Source: Acidobacteriota bacterium (GTDB taxonomy: Bacteria > Acidobacteriota > Vicinamibacteria > Vicinamibacterales > CAVVIG01). Taken from it: DNA of 64,000 nucleotides. The stretch spans positions 1-64,000 of the forward strand of contig JACPZW010000002.1 of NCBI GenBank assembly GCA_016195265.1. The letters run 5' to 3'. The position numbers and the translations under genes were made by a program. Within the stretch, counting starts at the first letter, position 1, and each line of letters starts with the position of its first letter. Positions 8,777 through 16,991 of the stretch are shown piece after piece. The notes beneath the pieces were generated by a model that was not told the origin of the DNA, ran no database searches, and saw only the letters and a list, made by a program, of their open reading frames with translations.

Positions 8777-8811
8777 CGACGCCCGGGGCAGTCCGTCACT
8801 CCCGGGCGTCG
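8777..8811. terminator. Strong hairpin after the chimeric remnant
   Basis: An 11-bp perfect stem, CGACGCCCGGG/CCCGGGCGTCG, with a 13-nt loop, 11 nt after the stop at 8765. There is no T-run, so a classical intrinsic terminator is not certain; it may be a REP element paired with the hairpin at 8841. Confidence 0.5.
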
Positions 8812-8840
8812 GTGCCTAAACACGGCGCCGATGGATCGAG

Positions 8841-8866
8841 CCGGGTCCAAAAGGACCCGGCCTACG
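8841..8866. repeat. REP-like palindrome, CCGGGTCC type
   Basis: CCGGGTCC-AAAA-GGACCCGG followed by CCTACG. A near-identical copy with an AAA loop is at 31591-31615, so this is a true dispersed repeat and not only a chance hairpin. Confidence 0.75.
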
Positions 8867-8945
8867 GGTGCATAACTGCCGGCGGGCGCGGCCGTGATGA
8901 TGTACTGTGTGCCGTACGCCTGGGGTGCTGAAAAAGGAGGGCGCG

Positions 8946-9737
8946 ATGTCACGAAGCGTTTCTCTCGGAGCCCTCGGGGCGCTGTTGGTCGCGGGCGCGC
9001 TTATCGGGCTCGTCCGGTCCGCCGGCGCCCAGACGATGATCGAGTTCAGTTCCGAGTATCGGTTCCAGCTCGACGTGCACGTGCCGGACGCCGCACTGAA
9101 CGCGTTTTTGCCGGCGGGATGGACGCCCAACGTGGCGACGCAGGGTCCGGCCAAGGATGCCAATCTGCGCGTGCTCTTCACCGACCGCGTGACGATCAAC
9201 GGGCCCGACGGAAAACCGGTCGGGAAAACCGGATCGAATCGGCTGATCTATCTCGCCGCGCCGGTGAAGGATCCCACCGGCGCGAACGTGCAATTGATGA
9301 TCGGCGGACTCACCGAGGATCCAGCCGATGCGCCCGGGCCGTTCGGCGTCTACCTGCTGGCCACCACGCACACGATGCAGCGCTCGACCTCGTCGGGCGG
9401 CGCCGGTCCGATCCTCGATTCCCAGGACTGGGTGTTTGCGGCGGCCAGCGGAGAACGCCTGGAGATGCACATCAAGTACGAGCGCGGCGTGGGCAACAAA
9501 GGCGCCCCCAGCGAGACGAAGTTCTACTCGGCGAAAACGCCGACGTTCTTTCAGATCTCCAGGCAGGAACAGGTCCTGGACATTCTGCGGAACGTCACGA
9601 CCACGCCGCCCGATCGCGTGAAGGAGTTCTCGTTCAAGGGATCGGGCGGCAGCTACGCCAGATTGTTCGACGGCACCGAGAAGGCGTTGAGCTGGGACAA
9701 TATTCTCTGGATCAATCGCTCGGTGCTGGTGCCGTAG
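8946..9737 (+). CDS. Secreted protein of unknown function
   Basis: 263 residues. ATG at 8946 follows AAGGAGG by 6 nt; a signal peptide covers about residues 1-29 (LGALGALLVAGALIGLVRSAGAQ). The mature part begins IEFSSEYRFQLDVHVPDAALNAFLPAGWTPN, reminiscent of acetoacetate-decarboxylase-fold sequences, but I see no catalytic lysine motif and do not assign the family. Followed 29 nt later by a second secreted protein on the same strand, so the two are probably co-transcribed. Confidence 0.7.
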   Translation: MSRSVSLGALGALLVAGALIGLVRSAGAQTMIEFSSEYRFQLDVHVPDAALNAFLPAGWTPNVATQGPAKDANLRVLFTDRVTINGPDGKPVGKTGSNRLIYLAAPVKDPTGANVQLMIGGLTEDPADAPGPFGVYLLATTHTMQRSTSSGGAGPILDSQDWVFAAASGERLEMHIKYERGVGNKGAPSETKFYSAKTPTFFQISRQEQVLDILRNVTTTPPDRVKEFSFKGSGGSYARLFDGTEKALSWDNILWINRSVLVP

Positions 9738-9766
9738 GGCGCCTGCCACCCGCCGGGAGGTCAATC

Positions 9767-10771
9767 ATGTATCAAGTCCTGAAGTCACGCGGCGTGCTGT
9801 CCGCGGTGATTGCCGTCGCCTCGCTGACAACGGTGCCGCTTGCCGGTCAGGCCCCGACGACTCCCACAGGCGCCACGATGAAGGCGAAGACGTGGACGCC
9901 GCCGCGGACGAGGGACGGCCAACCCGACCTGCAAGGCATGTGGACCAACGCCACGATCACGCCCTTCGAACGCCCCGCGGCGCTGGCCGGAAAACCGTTT
10001 CTGACGGAACAAGAAGCGGCGGCCTTCGAGACGCAGGCCGCTGAACGGCGCGTCGAGGCCGAGCGCGCGCCGAAGCCGGGTGACGTCGGCAGCTACAACG
10101 ACGCCTGGTTCGACCAGGGAACCAGAGTCGTCTCGACACTGCGGACGTCGCTCGTGATCGATCCGCCGGACGGGAGAGTCCCGCTCACGAAGGCGGCCGA
10201 GGCGGCGCGCGACCGCAACCTGACGAACGAAGACTCGTTCGAGTTGATGAGCCCGTGGGATCGCTGCATCACGCGCGGTCCCGGCGGCATGTTTCCCGCC
10301 GGCTACAACAACGCCTACCAGATTATCCAGACGCCGGGCTACGTCGTGATTGTGCAGGAGATGATCCACGAGGCCAGGGTCATTCCCCTCGACGGGCGTG
10401 CGCATGTCGACACCGCCGTTCGTCGGTGGACGGGCGACCCGCGCGGCCGCTGGGACGGCAATACGCTCGTGGTCGAGACGACGAACTTCAACGGCAAGGG
10501 CTGGATCGCGACCAACGCCGCGTCCGCGCGCATCCGGGGCGTGCCGCACAGCGACGCGTTGCGGCTCGTGGAACGTTTCACGCGCGTCGACGCCGGCACG
10601 ATCGGCTACGAGATCACGATCGAGGATCCGAACGTCTACACGCGGCCCTGGACCGTGTCCATCCCGTTGGTCCGCGATGACTCGTATCAGATGTTCGAGT
10701 ACGCGTGCCACGAAGGCAACAAGGCGATCGAGCACGTCCTGGGCGCCGCGCGCGCGGCAGAGAGGCGCTGA
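9767..10771 (+). CDS. Secreted acidobacterial conserved protein
   Basis: 334 residues. ATG at 9767 with GGGAGG about 8 nt upstream; signal peptide to about residue 28 (PLAGQAP). The segment WTPPRTRDGQPDLQGMWTNATITPFERP, then CITRGPGGMFPAGYNNAYQI, IHEARVIPLDGR and the GDPRGRWDGNTLVVETTNFNGKGW run is shared by a large family of secreted proteins that is very abundant in Acidobacteria (family recognition from memory; function unknown). Likely in an operon with the gene before it. Confidence 0.8.
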   Translation: MYQVLKSRGVLSAVIAVASLTTVPLAGQAPTTPTGATMKAKTWTPPRTRDGQPDLQGMWTNATITPFERPAALAGKPFLTEQEAAAFETQAAERRVEAERAPKPGDVGSYNDAWFDQGTRVVSTLRTSLVIDPPDGRVPLTKAAEAARDRNLTNEDSFELMSPWDRCITRGPGGMFPAGYNNAYQIIQTPGYVVIVQEMIHEARVIPLDGRAHVDTAVRRWTGDPRGRWDGNTLVVETTNFNGKGWIATNAASARIRGVPHSDALRLVERFTRVDAGTIGYEITIEDPNVYTRPWTVSIPLVRDDSYQMFEYACHEGNKAIEHVLGAARAAERR

Positions 10772-10772
10772 C

Positions 10773-11519
10773 TTATTCCCACGCGACGTCGGCGGCGAGC
10801 GGACTGTCGCGGCGGACGAAGATCGGATCGCCCAGGCGCAGGCGGTTGTCGCGGCGCCGCGCGCCCAGCGTCGCGAAGTCGTAGAGCTCGAATCCGTGCG
10901 ACGCGAGGACCGCGGCGATGTCGCTGAAACACTGCAGACCGCGCCGGTTGATGTCGAAGAACTGCACTTCCGTCAGCACGACCTCGACGTTCTGCAGCAG
11001 CCGCACGGCGCCGCGCAGCGCCTCGGGCTCGTGGCCCTCGATGTCCAGCTTGAGGAGCGCGCGGTCGCCGCGTCCGACCTTCGCGCCGAACAGCGCGTCC
11101 AGCGTCGTGGCGTCGGCTTCCAGATCGGCGCCCTCCGCGTCGCCGGCGTGAATCACGAACGCGCCCGTGCTGACCTCGTCGCCGCCGCGGTGCATCCGGA
11201 CGCGCGCCACACCGGGCTCGGTCACCACGCCGCGATGGACGTGCGCCTTCCCGCGCGCGCGCGCGTATTCGTCGAGCGCGGGCCAGCACGCCGCCTGCGG
11301 CTCGATCATGTGAATCGTCGTGTCGGGGAAGATGCCGGTGACAAGGCCCGCGAACTGCCCGCGGTTGGCGCCGCAATCGATCACGATCGCCGGTCGATAG
11401 CCGGCCTGCCGCAGCAGCGTGAGCGCGTCGTGCATTGCGTCGAAGCGATTGCCCGGCCAGCGGTGGACGATCAAGCCGGCGCGAGCGGCGAGAGAACGCA
11501 CGATGTCGCGCACACCCAT
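10773..11519 (-). CDS. FkbM-family methyltransferase
   Basis: 248 residues. VIDCGANRGQFAGLV (about 47-61) is the SAM-binding glycine-rich motif I, and LLKLDIEGHEPEALRGA (about 160) is the FkbM signature. The family O-methylates sugars or other small molecules, often in polysaccharide or natural-product pathways. No glycan cluster is next to it here. The 3' end abuts the convergent gene at 10771 with 1 nt between stops. Confidence 0.88.
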   Translation of the reverse strand: MGVRDIVRSLAARAGLIVHRWPGNRFDAMHDALTLLRQAGYRPAIVIDCGANRGQFAGLVTGIFPDTTIHMIEPQAACWPALDEYARARGKAHVHRGVVTEPGVARVRMHRGGDEVSTGAFVIHAGDAEGADLEADATTLDALFGAKVGRGDRALLKLDIEGHEPEALRGAVRLLQNVEVVLTEVQFFDINRRGLQCFSDIAAVLASHGFELYDFATLGARRRDNRLRLGDPIFVRRDSPLAADVAWE

Positions 11520-11590
11520 CGCACCCAGTGTCGCATTATTCGAGCCTGCAGGGAGCGCGAGAGCGCGGCGGGACGGCGCGAGGAAAACAG

Positions 11591-11618
11591 TCGGGGCGAC
11601 GGATTTCCGTCACCCCGA
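11591..11618 (-). terminator. Intrinsic terminator
   Basis: Reading leftward after the stop at 11631, the transcript forms a 13-bp stem with one C-A mismatch and a tiny loop, followed by TGTTTTCC. Fits Rho-independent termination of the 11631-12176 gene. Confidence 0.65.
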
Positions 11619-11630
11619 CCGGAAGGTCCG

Positions 11631-12176
11631 TTAGCTGCCCGGCGTCATCAGGTGCGCGGTGCTCGTGCCCGCGTTCATGATCCAGACGCCGCCCTGCTTG
11701 TTGTTGTCCGGCAGGCCCAGCGACTGCGCCGTCGCTCCGGGGACGGCGATGGTCGTGTGAATACGTGCGTGCTCGCGGTCGGCAGCGTTCATCGTCAGCC
11801 ACACCGAGCCGAACTCCGGCTTCGCCCGTGTGCCGTCTTTCTCGGCGGCGTCAATCGCCGCCTGCCGCGCGGCGCGGTCGGCGATCGCTTCGAACTTCAG
11901 GTTCTGCACAACGCGCGGGATGTTGGCGACGCTGGTGCACTGGACCGCGAACGGCTGCTGTCCGGGCATTCCCGACCGGTCGTAGCAGACCAGCCGGTTG
12001 GTACCCGGCCTCAGCGTGTCGTAGGTGCCGTCGGCCTTGAACTTGATGACCGCAGCCCCTTCCTTCATGTTCCGCGGCGCCGGAGCCAGAGCCTTTTCGA
12101 TGGCGTCTGCCGGCGTTTGCGCGAACGCGGCGGTTGCGACCGCCAGTACACCGAGCATCAGGACAAAACGCTTCAT
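11631..12176 (-). CDS. Small secreted protein of unknown function
   Basis: 181 residues. The ATG of MKRFVLMLGVLAVATAAFAQ is preferred over an upstream in-frame ATG because it starts a signal peptide directly and GGGAGG lies 6-7 nt upstream. The mature protein contains FKADGTYDTLRPGTNRLVCYDRSG and a C-terminal KQGGVWIMNAGTSTAHLMTPG segment. The family is seen repeatedly in Acidobacteria but has no function known to me. Monocistronic, with its own terminator downstream. Confidence 0.72.
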   Translation of the reverse strand: MKRFVLMLGVLAVATAAFAQTPADAIEKALAPAPRNMKEGAAVIKFKADGTYDTLRPGTNRLVCYDRSGMPGQQPFAVQCTSVANIPRVVQNLKFEAIADRAARQAAIDAAEKDGTRAKPEFGSVWLTMNAADREHARIHTTIAVPGATAQSLGLPDNNKQGGVWIMNAGTSTAHLMTPGS

Positions 12177-12306
12177 ACACTTCCCTCCCATAGAGATCCG
12201 TCGAGTTCCCGTGTCACCGAACGCACCATGATAGCGGAAAGCCCGCAGTCAATTGACGCCTCCCGGCGGCCCGGGGATTCAACCGGCTCCCCGCTCTCTA
12301 TAAACG

Positions 12307-14433
12307 TCACTGCCGGATGATGCGCAGGATCGCCTGGGCCGCGCCCACGCGGAGGTCAGCATCACGGCTGTCAAGCAGTCCGCCGAGCAGCGGCAGGACG
12401 TCCGCCTCGCCCGCCAGTCCCAGCACCGCACACGCTTCGAACTTCTGGTCGTTCGTGCCGGCGGCGGCGTATTTCACGACTTCCGCCCTGAAGGACGCCT
12501 TCCGGGCATGTTCAGCAGGCGGTGCATGCAGGAACGCCGCGCTCATCAGGGCCGAACGTACTCCGGACGAGACCGGTTCTCGCTCGGCCGCCGCGACGAG
12601 CCGATCCCAGCCTGACGGCGAGAGGGATCGCAGATGTCGAATCGCGTACGCGGCATCTTCGCGCGTGCCGCCGTCGTCGGAGCTCAGCATCTCCGCCAGC
12701 CGCTGTTCGCCGTCCGCCTGCCCGCTGTTGGCCAGCACCCACCGTGCGTCGACCGCGAGCGAGCCGCGCCCGGCGCGGCCAGCGAGATCGAAGGCCTCCG
12801 CCTCCGGCCCGCGCGCCCGATAACCGAGCTTCGCGAGCGTCTCGGCCGCGTGCAGTCGATCGGGGCCATCGGTATCAAGAAACGCCGCGAGGACTTTACC
12901 CACCCACTGATCGCGGTCGTGCTCGGTGGTCGCGGCCTGCGCGAGGACGCGCCAGATGCCGATCCGGTATTGAGGCTCCCCGCCCTTCGACGTCAGCTCG
13001 CGCTCGAAGGTGCTCATCACGCCTTCGGGATGACCCACGGACAGCAGCGCCTCGGCCGCGTGGACCTTGGTCCAGCTCTGTTCCTTCTCCAGCGCCTCGC
13101 GCAACACGCCGAGCGCCCTCGACTGCAGACCGTCGTTCGCGGGCGTTCCATTCGCCGCGCCGAAACCCGCCGGCACGTCGGGAAGCGTCTCGCGCAGGAT
13201 CTCGCCGACGGCGCGCCGATCCGCTTCTGACAGTCGCGCGTACTTCGGATCCGCGTCGCGGCCCGCGAGGATGTCACCCACGCGGGCGTAAATCGCCGCG
13301 CGCACGTCCGCCGGCAACGCGCGAAACGCCGCCGAATAGATCATGTAGCTGCAGGGGTACTTCAGGAGGCGCCGATCGAGGTCGAGCTGCCGCAGCGATC
13401 GGCCGCGGCTGTCCGCCGGACCCTGGGCGGCAAACGTCTCGGCAAAACCCGACGTGCCCTTGATCGCGGCGGTCAATGGCTGCTCGTCGACGAACAGCAG
13501 GTAGTCCACCAGCTCGGTGACGGCGTCGTGCAGCGGCCCGCGCGCAAGGCCGGCGCGACGGTCGTCCTCCCCCATCCGCGCTTCCCACCCGACGCGCGTG
13601 ATGAGGTTCGTCATGTGCCCCTGGTGCGCGAAGACCATCAGCGCGGCGATGTCGCTGTGCGCGGACGCGTAGCCGCGCGCGTCGAACGCGCCGTCGAGCG
13701 ACGTCCGGTTCAGCGTGCGATCGGAGATCATCGTGTCGCGCGCGTCGGCGTTGGTCAGGATCGCGTTGCCCATGTGGCGCATCGCGCCGTGCGTGCCCGT
13801 CACGTACCAGCCGCCCCAGCGGCGAGCGAACGGCGTCCGATCGTCGGCGTCGTAGCTGCCGAACTGCGAGAGCGGCAGGCCGTCCGGTGCCATGAACACG
13901 CTGCGCGCGAGCATGCCCGGAACGTGCAGCGTGCTGTACACCTGGTGGCAGCTCAGGCAGGCCGGGCGCCGCTCGATGACCGGGCGCGGCTGCGGCTTTT
14001 GATCGAGCGTATAGAAGATGACGCCCTGCTCCGGATCGTGGACGGCGAACTCGAGCAGCGGCGCGCCCTTGATGTAGCCGACCGTGACGGCGTCGTTGAA
14101 GTAAATCGCGCGCGGGTTGGACGGCCCCGTGTAGAGCCCCTGGACGCCGGTCTTCGACATCACCAGCATCTGCGACTCGACCGGCACGTGCAGCGCTTCC
14201 AGGACCGGCCGCAGATACCCGGTGGCGTCGCCGAATTCGAGCGGCGCCGTCCCGTCGTCAACCGCGCGCTTCAACTCGGCAACGAGATCGTGCGTGGGCC
14301 GCGTGTAGTACCCGATCGCGGGATGCGCGAGCGCGCCAGTCAGCGGGCGTTCGGTGAGCTGTCCCATCGACGCCACCGTCGCCGCGCCGAGGCCGGAGAC
14401 GAGGAGGACCGCCACGAGCCATACGCGTTGCAC
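12307..14433 (-). CDS. Secreted c-type haem protein with HEAT-like C-terminus
   Basis: About 708 residues from GTG at 14433, followed directly by a signal anchor (WLVAVLLVSGLGAATVASM). A single c-haem motif CLSCHQ lies near residue 167, inside a conserved block (PRAIYFNDAVTVGYIKGAPLLEF before it, HVPGMLARSVFMAPDG after it). Residues about 480-708 are alanine-rich paired helices with HEAT/Armadillo-like periodicity. Probably a periplasmic or membrane-tethered redox protein whose helical repeat binds a partner. The ORF is open further upstream through the CGTCTACAG tandem repeat, but the signal sequence favours the start given. Confidence 0.68.
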   Translation of the reverse strand: MQRVWLVAVLLVSGLGAATVASMGQLTERPLTGALAHPAIGYYTRPTHDLVAELKRAVDDGTAPLEFGDATGYLRPVLEALHVPVESQMLVMSKTGVQGLYTGPSNPRAIYFNDAVTVGYIKGAPLLEFAVHDPEQGVIFYTLDQKPQPRPVIERRPACLSCHQVYSTLHVPGMLARSVFMAPDGLPLSQFGSYDADDRTPFARRWGGWYVTGTHGAMRHMGNAILTNADARDTMISDRTLNRTSLDGAFDARGYASAHSDIAALMVFAHQGHMTNLITRVGWEARMGEDDRRAGLARGPLHDAVTELVDYLLFVDEQPLTAAIKGTSGFAETFAAQGPADSRGRSLRQLDLDRRLLKYPCSYMIYSAAFRALPADVRAAIYARVGDILAGRDADPKYARLSEADRRAVGEILRETLPDVPAGFGAANGTPANDGLQSRALGVLREALEKEQSWTKVHAAEALLSVGHPEGVMSTFERELTSKGGEPQYRIGIWRVLAQAATTEHDRDQWVGKVLAAFLDTDGPDRLHAAETLAKLGYRARGPEAEAFDLAGRAGRGSLAVDARWVLANSGQADGEQRLAEMLSSDDGGTREDAAYAIRHLRSLSPSGWDRLVAAAEREPVSSGVRSALMSAAFLHAPPAEHARKASFRAEVVKYAAAGTNDQKFEACAVLGLAGEADVLPLLGGLLDSRDADLRVGAAQAILRIIRQ

Positions 14434-14477
14434 GCGGTCATTTTCGCACGAGCGTCGCGGCGATGACAGCGCGGCGG

Positions 14478-14513
14478 CGTCTACAGCGTCTACAGCGTCT
14501 ACAGCGTCTACAG
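14478..14513. repeat. CGTCTACAG tandem repeat, four units
   Basis: Four perfect head-to-tail copies of a 9-mer just upstream of the haem-protein start. The last unit covers the final two codons of the DUF192 gene. The period is a multiple of three, so copy-number changes would not shift frames. Confidence 0.9.
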
Positions 14514-14882
14514 GGGGCCGAGCCGTCGTGCGCCCGGCGTGGACAGATAGAGCTGATCGCCGACCTGCACGTCGCGCGCGCGCAGGACGCCCGCCGCCAA
14601 CTCGATCGTGAAGGACGCGGACGGGGCCGCGGCCACGCGCCACGGGGCCATCTCCTCCTCAACGCGCACGACGCGGCCGTCCTTGCCGACGAACGCGACG
14701 TCGATCGGAAACCGCATGAACGCGGTATGAACCGTCCAGCACGGCGACAGAACCAGCGCCGCGCACGAGGCCAGCGCGTCGCGCCCGAGCAGGCCGCGGC
14801 GCCGGGACGCGCGCGTCGCCGCCACTTCCACGATGCTCGCCACGATCGCGTCAGTGCGAGCGTTGAGTATGAGCGCGGGCAC
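14508..14882 (-). CDS. DUF192 protein
   Basis: About 124 residues from GTG at 14882. RRRGLLGRDAL, then PCWTVHTAFMRFPIDVAFVGKDGRVVRVEEEMAPWRVA and IELAAGVLRARDVQVGDQL are the DUF192 core, a small beta-barrel family often encoded with Tad/Flp or type II secretion genes. The in-frame extension upstream to 15035 lies in a highly structured non-coding region and is not used. It follows the tad genes on the same strand. Confidence 0.82.
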   Translation of the reverse strand: MPALILNARTDAIVASIVEVAATRASRRRGLLGRDALASCAALVLSPCWTVHTAFMRFPIDVAFVGKDGRVVRVEEEMAPWRVAAAPSASFTIELAAGVLRARDVQVGDQLYLSTPGARRLGPL

Positions 14883-14890
14883 GGCATTGG

Positions 14891-15022
14891 CAGAATTCGC
14901 GAACGCGGGTGGCGCCGAACGGGGCGCCCCCCCGGCGCGGAGCCCCGGGACCGTGATCACGCGCTCTTGGGGTGAGCACCGGGAGGGGCTGTTCGGCGAC
15001 AGGACCCGTGCCGCGAATTCTG
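14891..15022 (-). other. Nested inverted-repeat element (candidate structured RNA)
   Basis: Three nested helices: CAGAATTCGCG 14891-14901 with CGCGAATTCTG 15012-15022; CGCCGAAC 14913-14920 with GTTCGGCG 14991-14998; AGCCCC 14941-14946 with GGGGCT 14985-14990. Inside are the palindrome CGTGATCACG (14952-14961) and the hairpin GGTGAGCACC (14971-14980). It fills the gap between the ICMT-like stop and the DUF192 start, so on the operon strand it would be the DUF192 leader. It matches no riboswitch class I know. Confidence 0.55.
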
Positions 15023-15031
15023 TGACGCCTC

Positions 15032-15643
15032 TCAAAACAGCCCCGGGACCAAATGCCAGCCGACGCGGCGGCAGTACGTCTCGTAGTCGACGTCAGAAGC
15101 GAGCAGGCGTTCTTCGAGCAGCGCCCGCAGTACGAGCGCCGTGTCGGCGACGAGCACCACCGCCAGGTTCCATCCGCGCGGATGCGCCGCCAGAAACGCG
15201 ATGTGCGTGAGGAGATAGCCGGCGTAAATCGGGTGGCGGACGACGGTGTACGGTCCGCGGGCGACGACGCCGCGGTTCGCCGGCGCGATGCCGAAGCTGC
15301 GGCCGAGGGTCAGTTTCCCCGCGATGATCAAGGTGAGGCCGACGGCCGATATCAGCGCCGTCACCATGTCCGGCATCAAGCCTCCGGCCGCGAGCGATCG
15401 CAGCATGGCCGGCGCGCCGATTGAAATCGACGTCATCGTCGCGGCCGTGATCGAGCGATCGACGAGGCTCGCGCGGCGGCGCACAACCGTCAGCACCACC
15501 ACGAGCGCCTCGCTCGCCAGCAGGAGCAGGCCCGTGATGCGACCCGTCCGCTGGAAGTCGCCGAACAGGTTGATCAACAGCGCCGTGAACAACGCGGCGA
15601 CCACGACCCGCGACGCCAGTTCGCCCAGGCGCTCACGCGACAT
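15032..15643 (-). CDS. Isoprenylcysteine methyltransferase-like membrane protein
   Basis: 203 residues with about five hydrophobic helices. GVVARGPYTVVRHPIYAGYLL (about 125-145) and EERLLASDVDYETYCRRVGWHLVPGLF at the C-terminus are the SAM-binding signatures of the ICMT/PEMT-like integral-membrane methyltransferase superfamily. Its start overlaps the end of the AAA ATPase gene by 11 nt, so it is translationally coupled to the tad operon. The substrate, a lipid or protein, is unknown. Confidence 0.8.
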   Translation of the reverse strand: MSRERLGELASRVVVAALFTALLINLFGDFQRTGRITGLLLLASEALVVVLTVVRRRASLVDRSITAATMTSISIGAPAMLRSLAAGGLMPDMVTALISAVGLTLIIAGKLTLGRSFGIAPANRGVVARGPYTVVRHPIYAGYLLTHIAFLAAHPRGWNLAVVLVADTALVLRALLEERLLASDVDYETYCRRVGWHLVPGLF

Positions 15644-16991
15644 GGGGGAATCCGCTCCGGTCCTCGACGGCCGCCGGCGGGCCGGCGTCGACGAAGTACG
15701 ACGCGCACGCGCGGTCGAGCAGATCGCGCGTGATCTTCGCGGGAACGCCGCGATACCGGCAGATGGCCGTCACCTGATCGAGGAGATCGCGCGGATGGCA
15801 CGCGCGCAGCGGACGGCCGTACGGCAGGTAGTGGCGCCGCTGCAGGTACGCCACCATCACCGCGTGGTAACGCAGGCGGCGGCGCCGGCAGTTGAGCTCG
15901 AAGATGCGCGCGAACTCGTCGACGGATGGATTGTCGACGGCGATCTTGTACGGAATCCGGCGCAGGAACGCCTCGTCGACGAGCGACTCGGGATTGAGAT
16001 TGGTCGCGAACACCACGAACACGTCGAACGGCACCTGGAATTTCTTGCCGGTGTGCAGCGTCAGGTAGTCGACGCGGCTCTCGAGCGGCACGATCCAGCG
16101 GTTGAGGAGATCCTGCGGCCGCACGCGCTGGCGCCCGAAGTCGTCGACGAGAAACACGCCGCCGCCCGCCTTCAGCTGCATCGGCGCCTCGTGGAACTTG
16201 GTCTGCGGGTTGTACGCGAGGTCCAGCATGTCGAGCGTCAGCTCGCCGCCCACCATCACGACGGGCCGGCGGATGCGCACCCAGCGCCGGTCGCGGGGCG
16301 CCGTCGTCACCACGCTCGCCGCGTCCTCGTCGGCCTCAAGCGAGTCGTGATTGATCGGATCGAACACGCGGATGATCTGCCCGTCGACGTCGATGGCGTG
16401 GGGCACGTACATGTCGCCGCCGAGCGCGCGCCCGAGGCCTTCGGCGATGACCGTCTTGCCGTTCCCCGGAGGCCCGTACAGAAACACCGCCTTCCCGGCG
16501 TTGAGCGCGGGCCCGAGCTGTTCGAAGACGTGATCGCGCACCACCAGGTGCGAGAAGCCCTGGCGGAGCCGGTCGCCATCGATGTACGGCCGGCGTCCGG
16601 CGAGCGCGTGCATCTCCGCGACGTAGGCCGCCAGCGGCACCGGCGCCGGGCCGACGTACTGGTTCACGTCCATGTACTGCCGCGCCCGCTCGCGGCCGAC
16701 GTCCGTCAGCGCGTAGCGAAACGCCGCGCCGCCGGTGCCCGTCGCGCCGCGCACCTCCACGAGCCGCTCGGCGCGCGCGCGCTCGACCAGCGGCTCGAGG
16801 ATCGCCCACGACAGCCGCAGGCGCTCGGCCGTGACGTGACCCGACGCCTCGCCGCCGTACAGCGTCTTGAGCACCAGCTGCGCGAGCGGATCCTCGGCCA
16901 GCCCGGTATCCGCGAGCGTCCGTGGAAGCGGCGGCGCGGGCGACGTCACCGTCGTGTCGAACAGCGAGGCCGACGCCGGAGGTTTGATCAT
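15633..16991 (-). CDS. AAA ATPase attached to the tad operon
   Basis: 452 residues. N-terminal winged-helix-like region (about 30-105), then an AAA core: Walker A GPPGNGKT at 173-180, Walker B VFLVDDFG at 279-286, and a sensor-1-like FATNLNP about 330. FLRRIPYKI is consistent with MoxR/ATPase-like sensor regions. It overlaps tadC by 4 nt (ATGA) and the ICMT-like gene by 11 nt. Similar ATPases occur beside acidobacterial tad genes (recalled). It is distinct from the pilus motor CpaF, so a chaperone or regulatory role is more likely. Confidence 0.82.
   Translation of the reverse strand: MIKPPASASLFDTTVTSPAPPLPRTLADTGLAEDPLAQLVLKTLYGGEASGHVTAERLRLSWAILEPLVERARAERLVEVRGATGTGGAAFRYALTDVGRERARQYMDVNQYVGPAPVPLAAYVAEMHALAGRRPYIDGDRLRQGFSHLVVRDHVFEQLGPALNAGKAVFLYGPPGNGKTVIAEGLGRALGGDMYVPHAIDVDGQIIRVFDPINHDSLEADEDAASVVTTAPRDRRWVRIRRPVVMVGGELTLDMLDLAYNPQTKFHEAPMQLKAGGGVFLVDDFGRQRVRPQDLLNRWIVPLESRVDYLTLHTGKKFQVPFDVFVVFATNLNPESLVDEAFLRRIPYKIAVDNPSVDEFARIFELNCRRRRLRYHAVMVAYLQRRHYLPYGRPLRACHPRDLLDQVTAICRYRGVPAKITRDLLDRACASYFVDAGPPAAVEDRSGFPHVA

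Noticed and set aside
8894-10771. One 625-codon ORF spanning both secreted-protein genes
   Set aside because: Its first part is an out-of-frame shadow of 8946-9737; only the part from 9767 has an RBS, signal peptide and family match.
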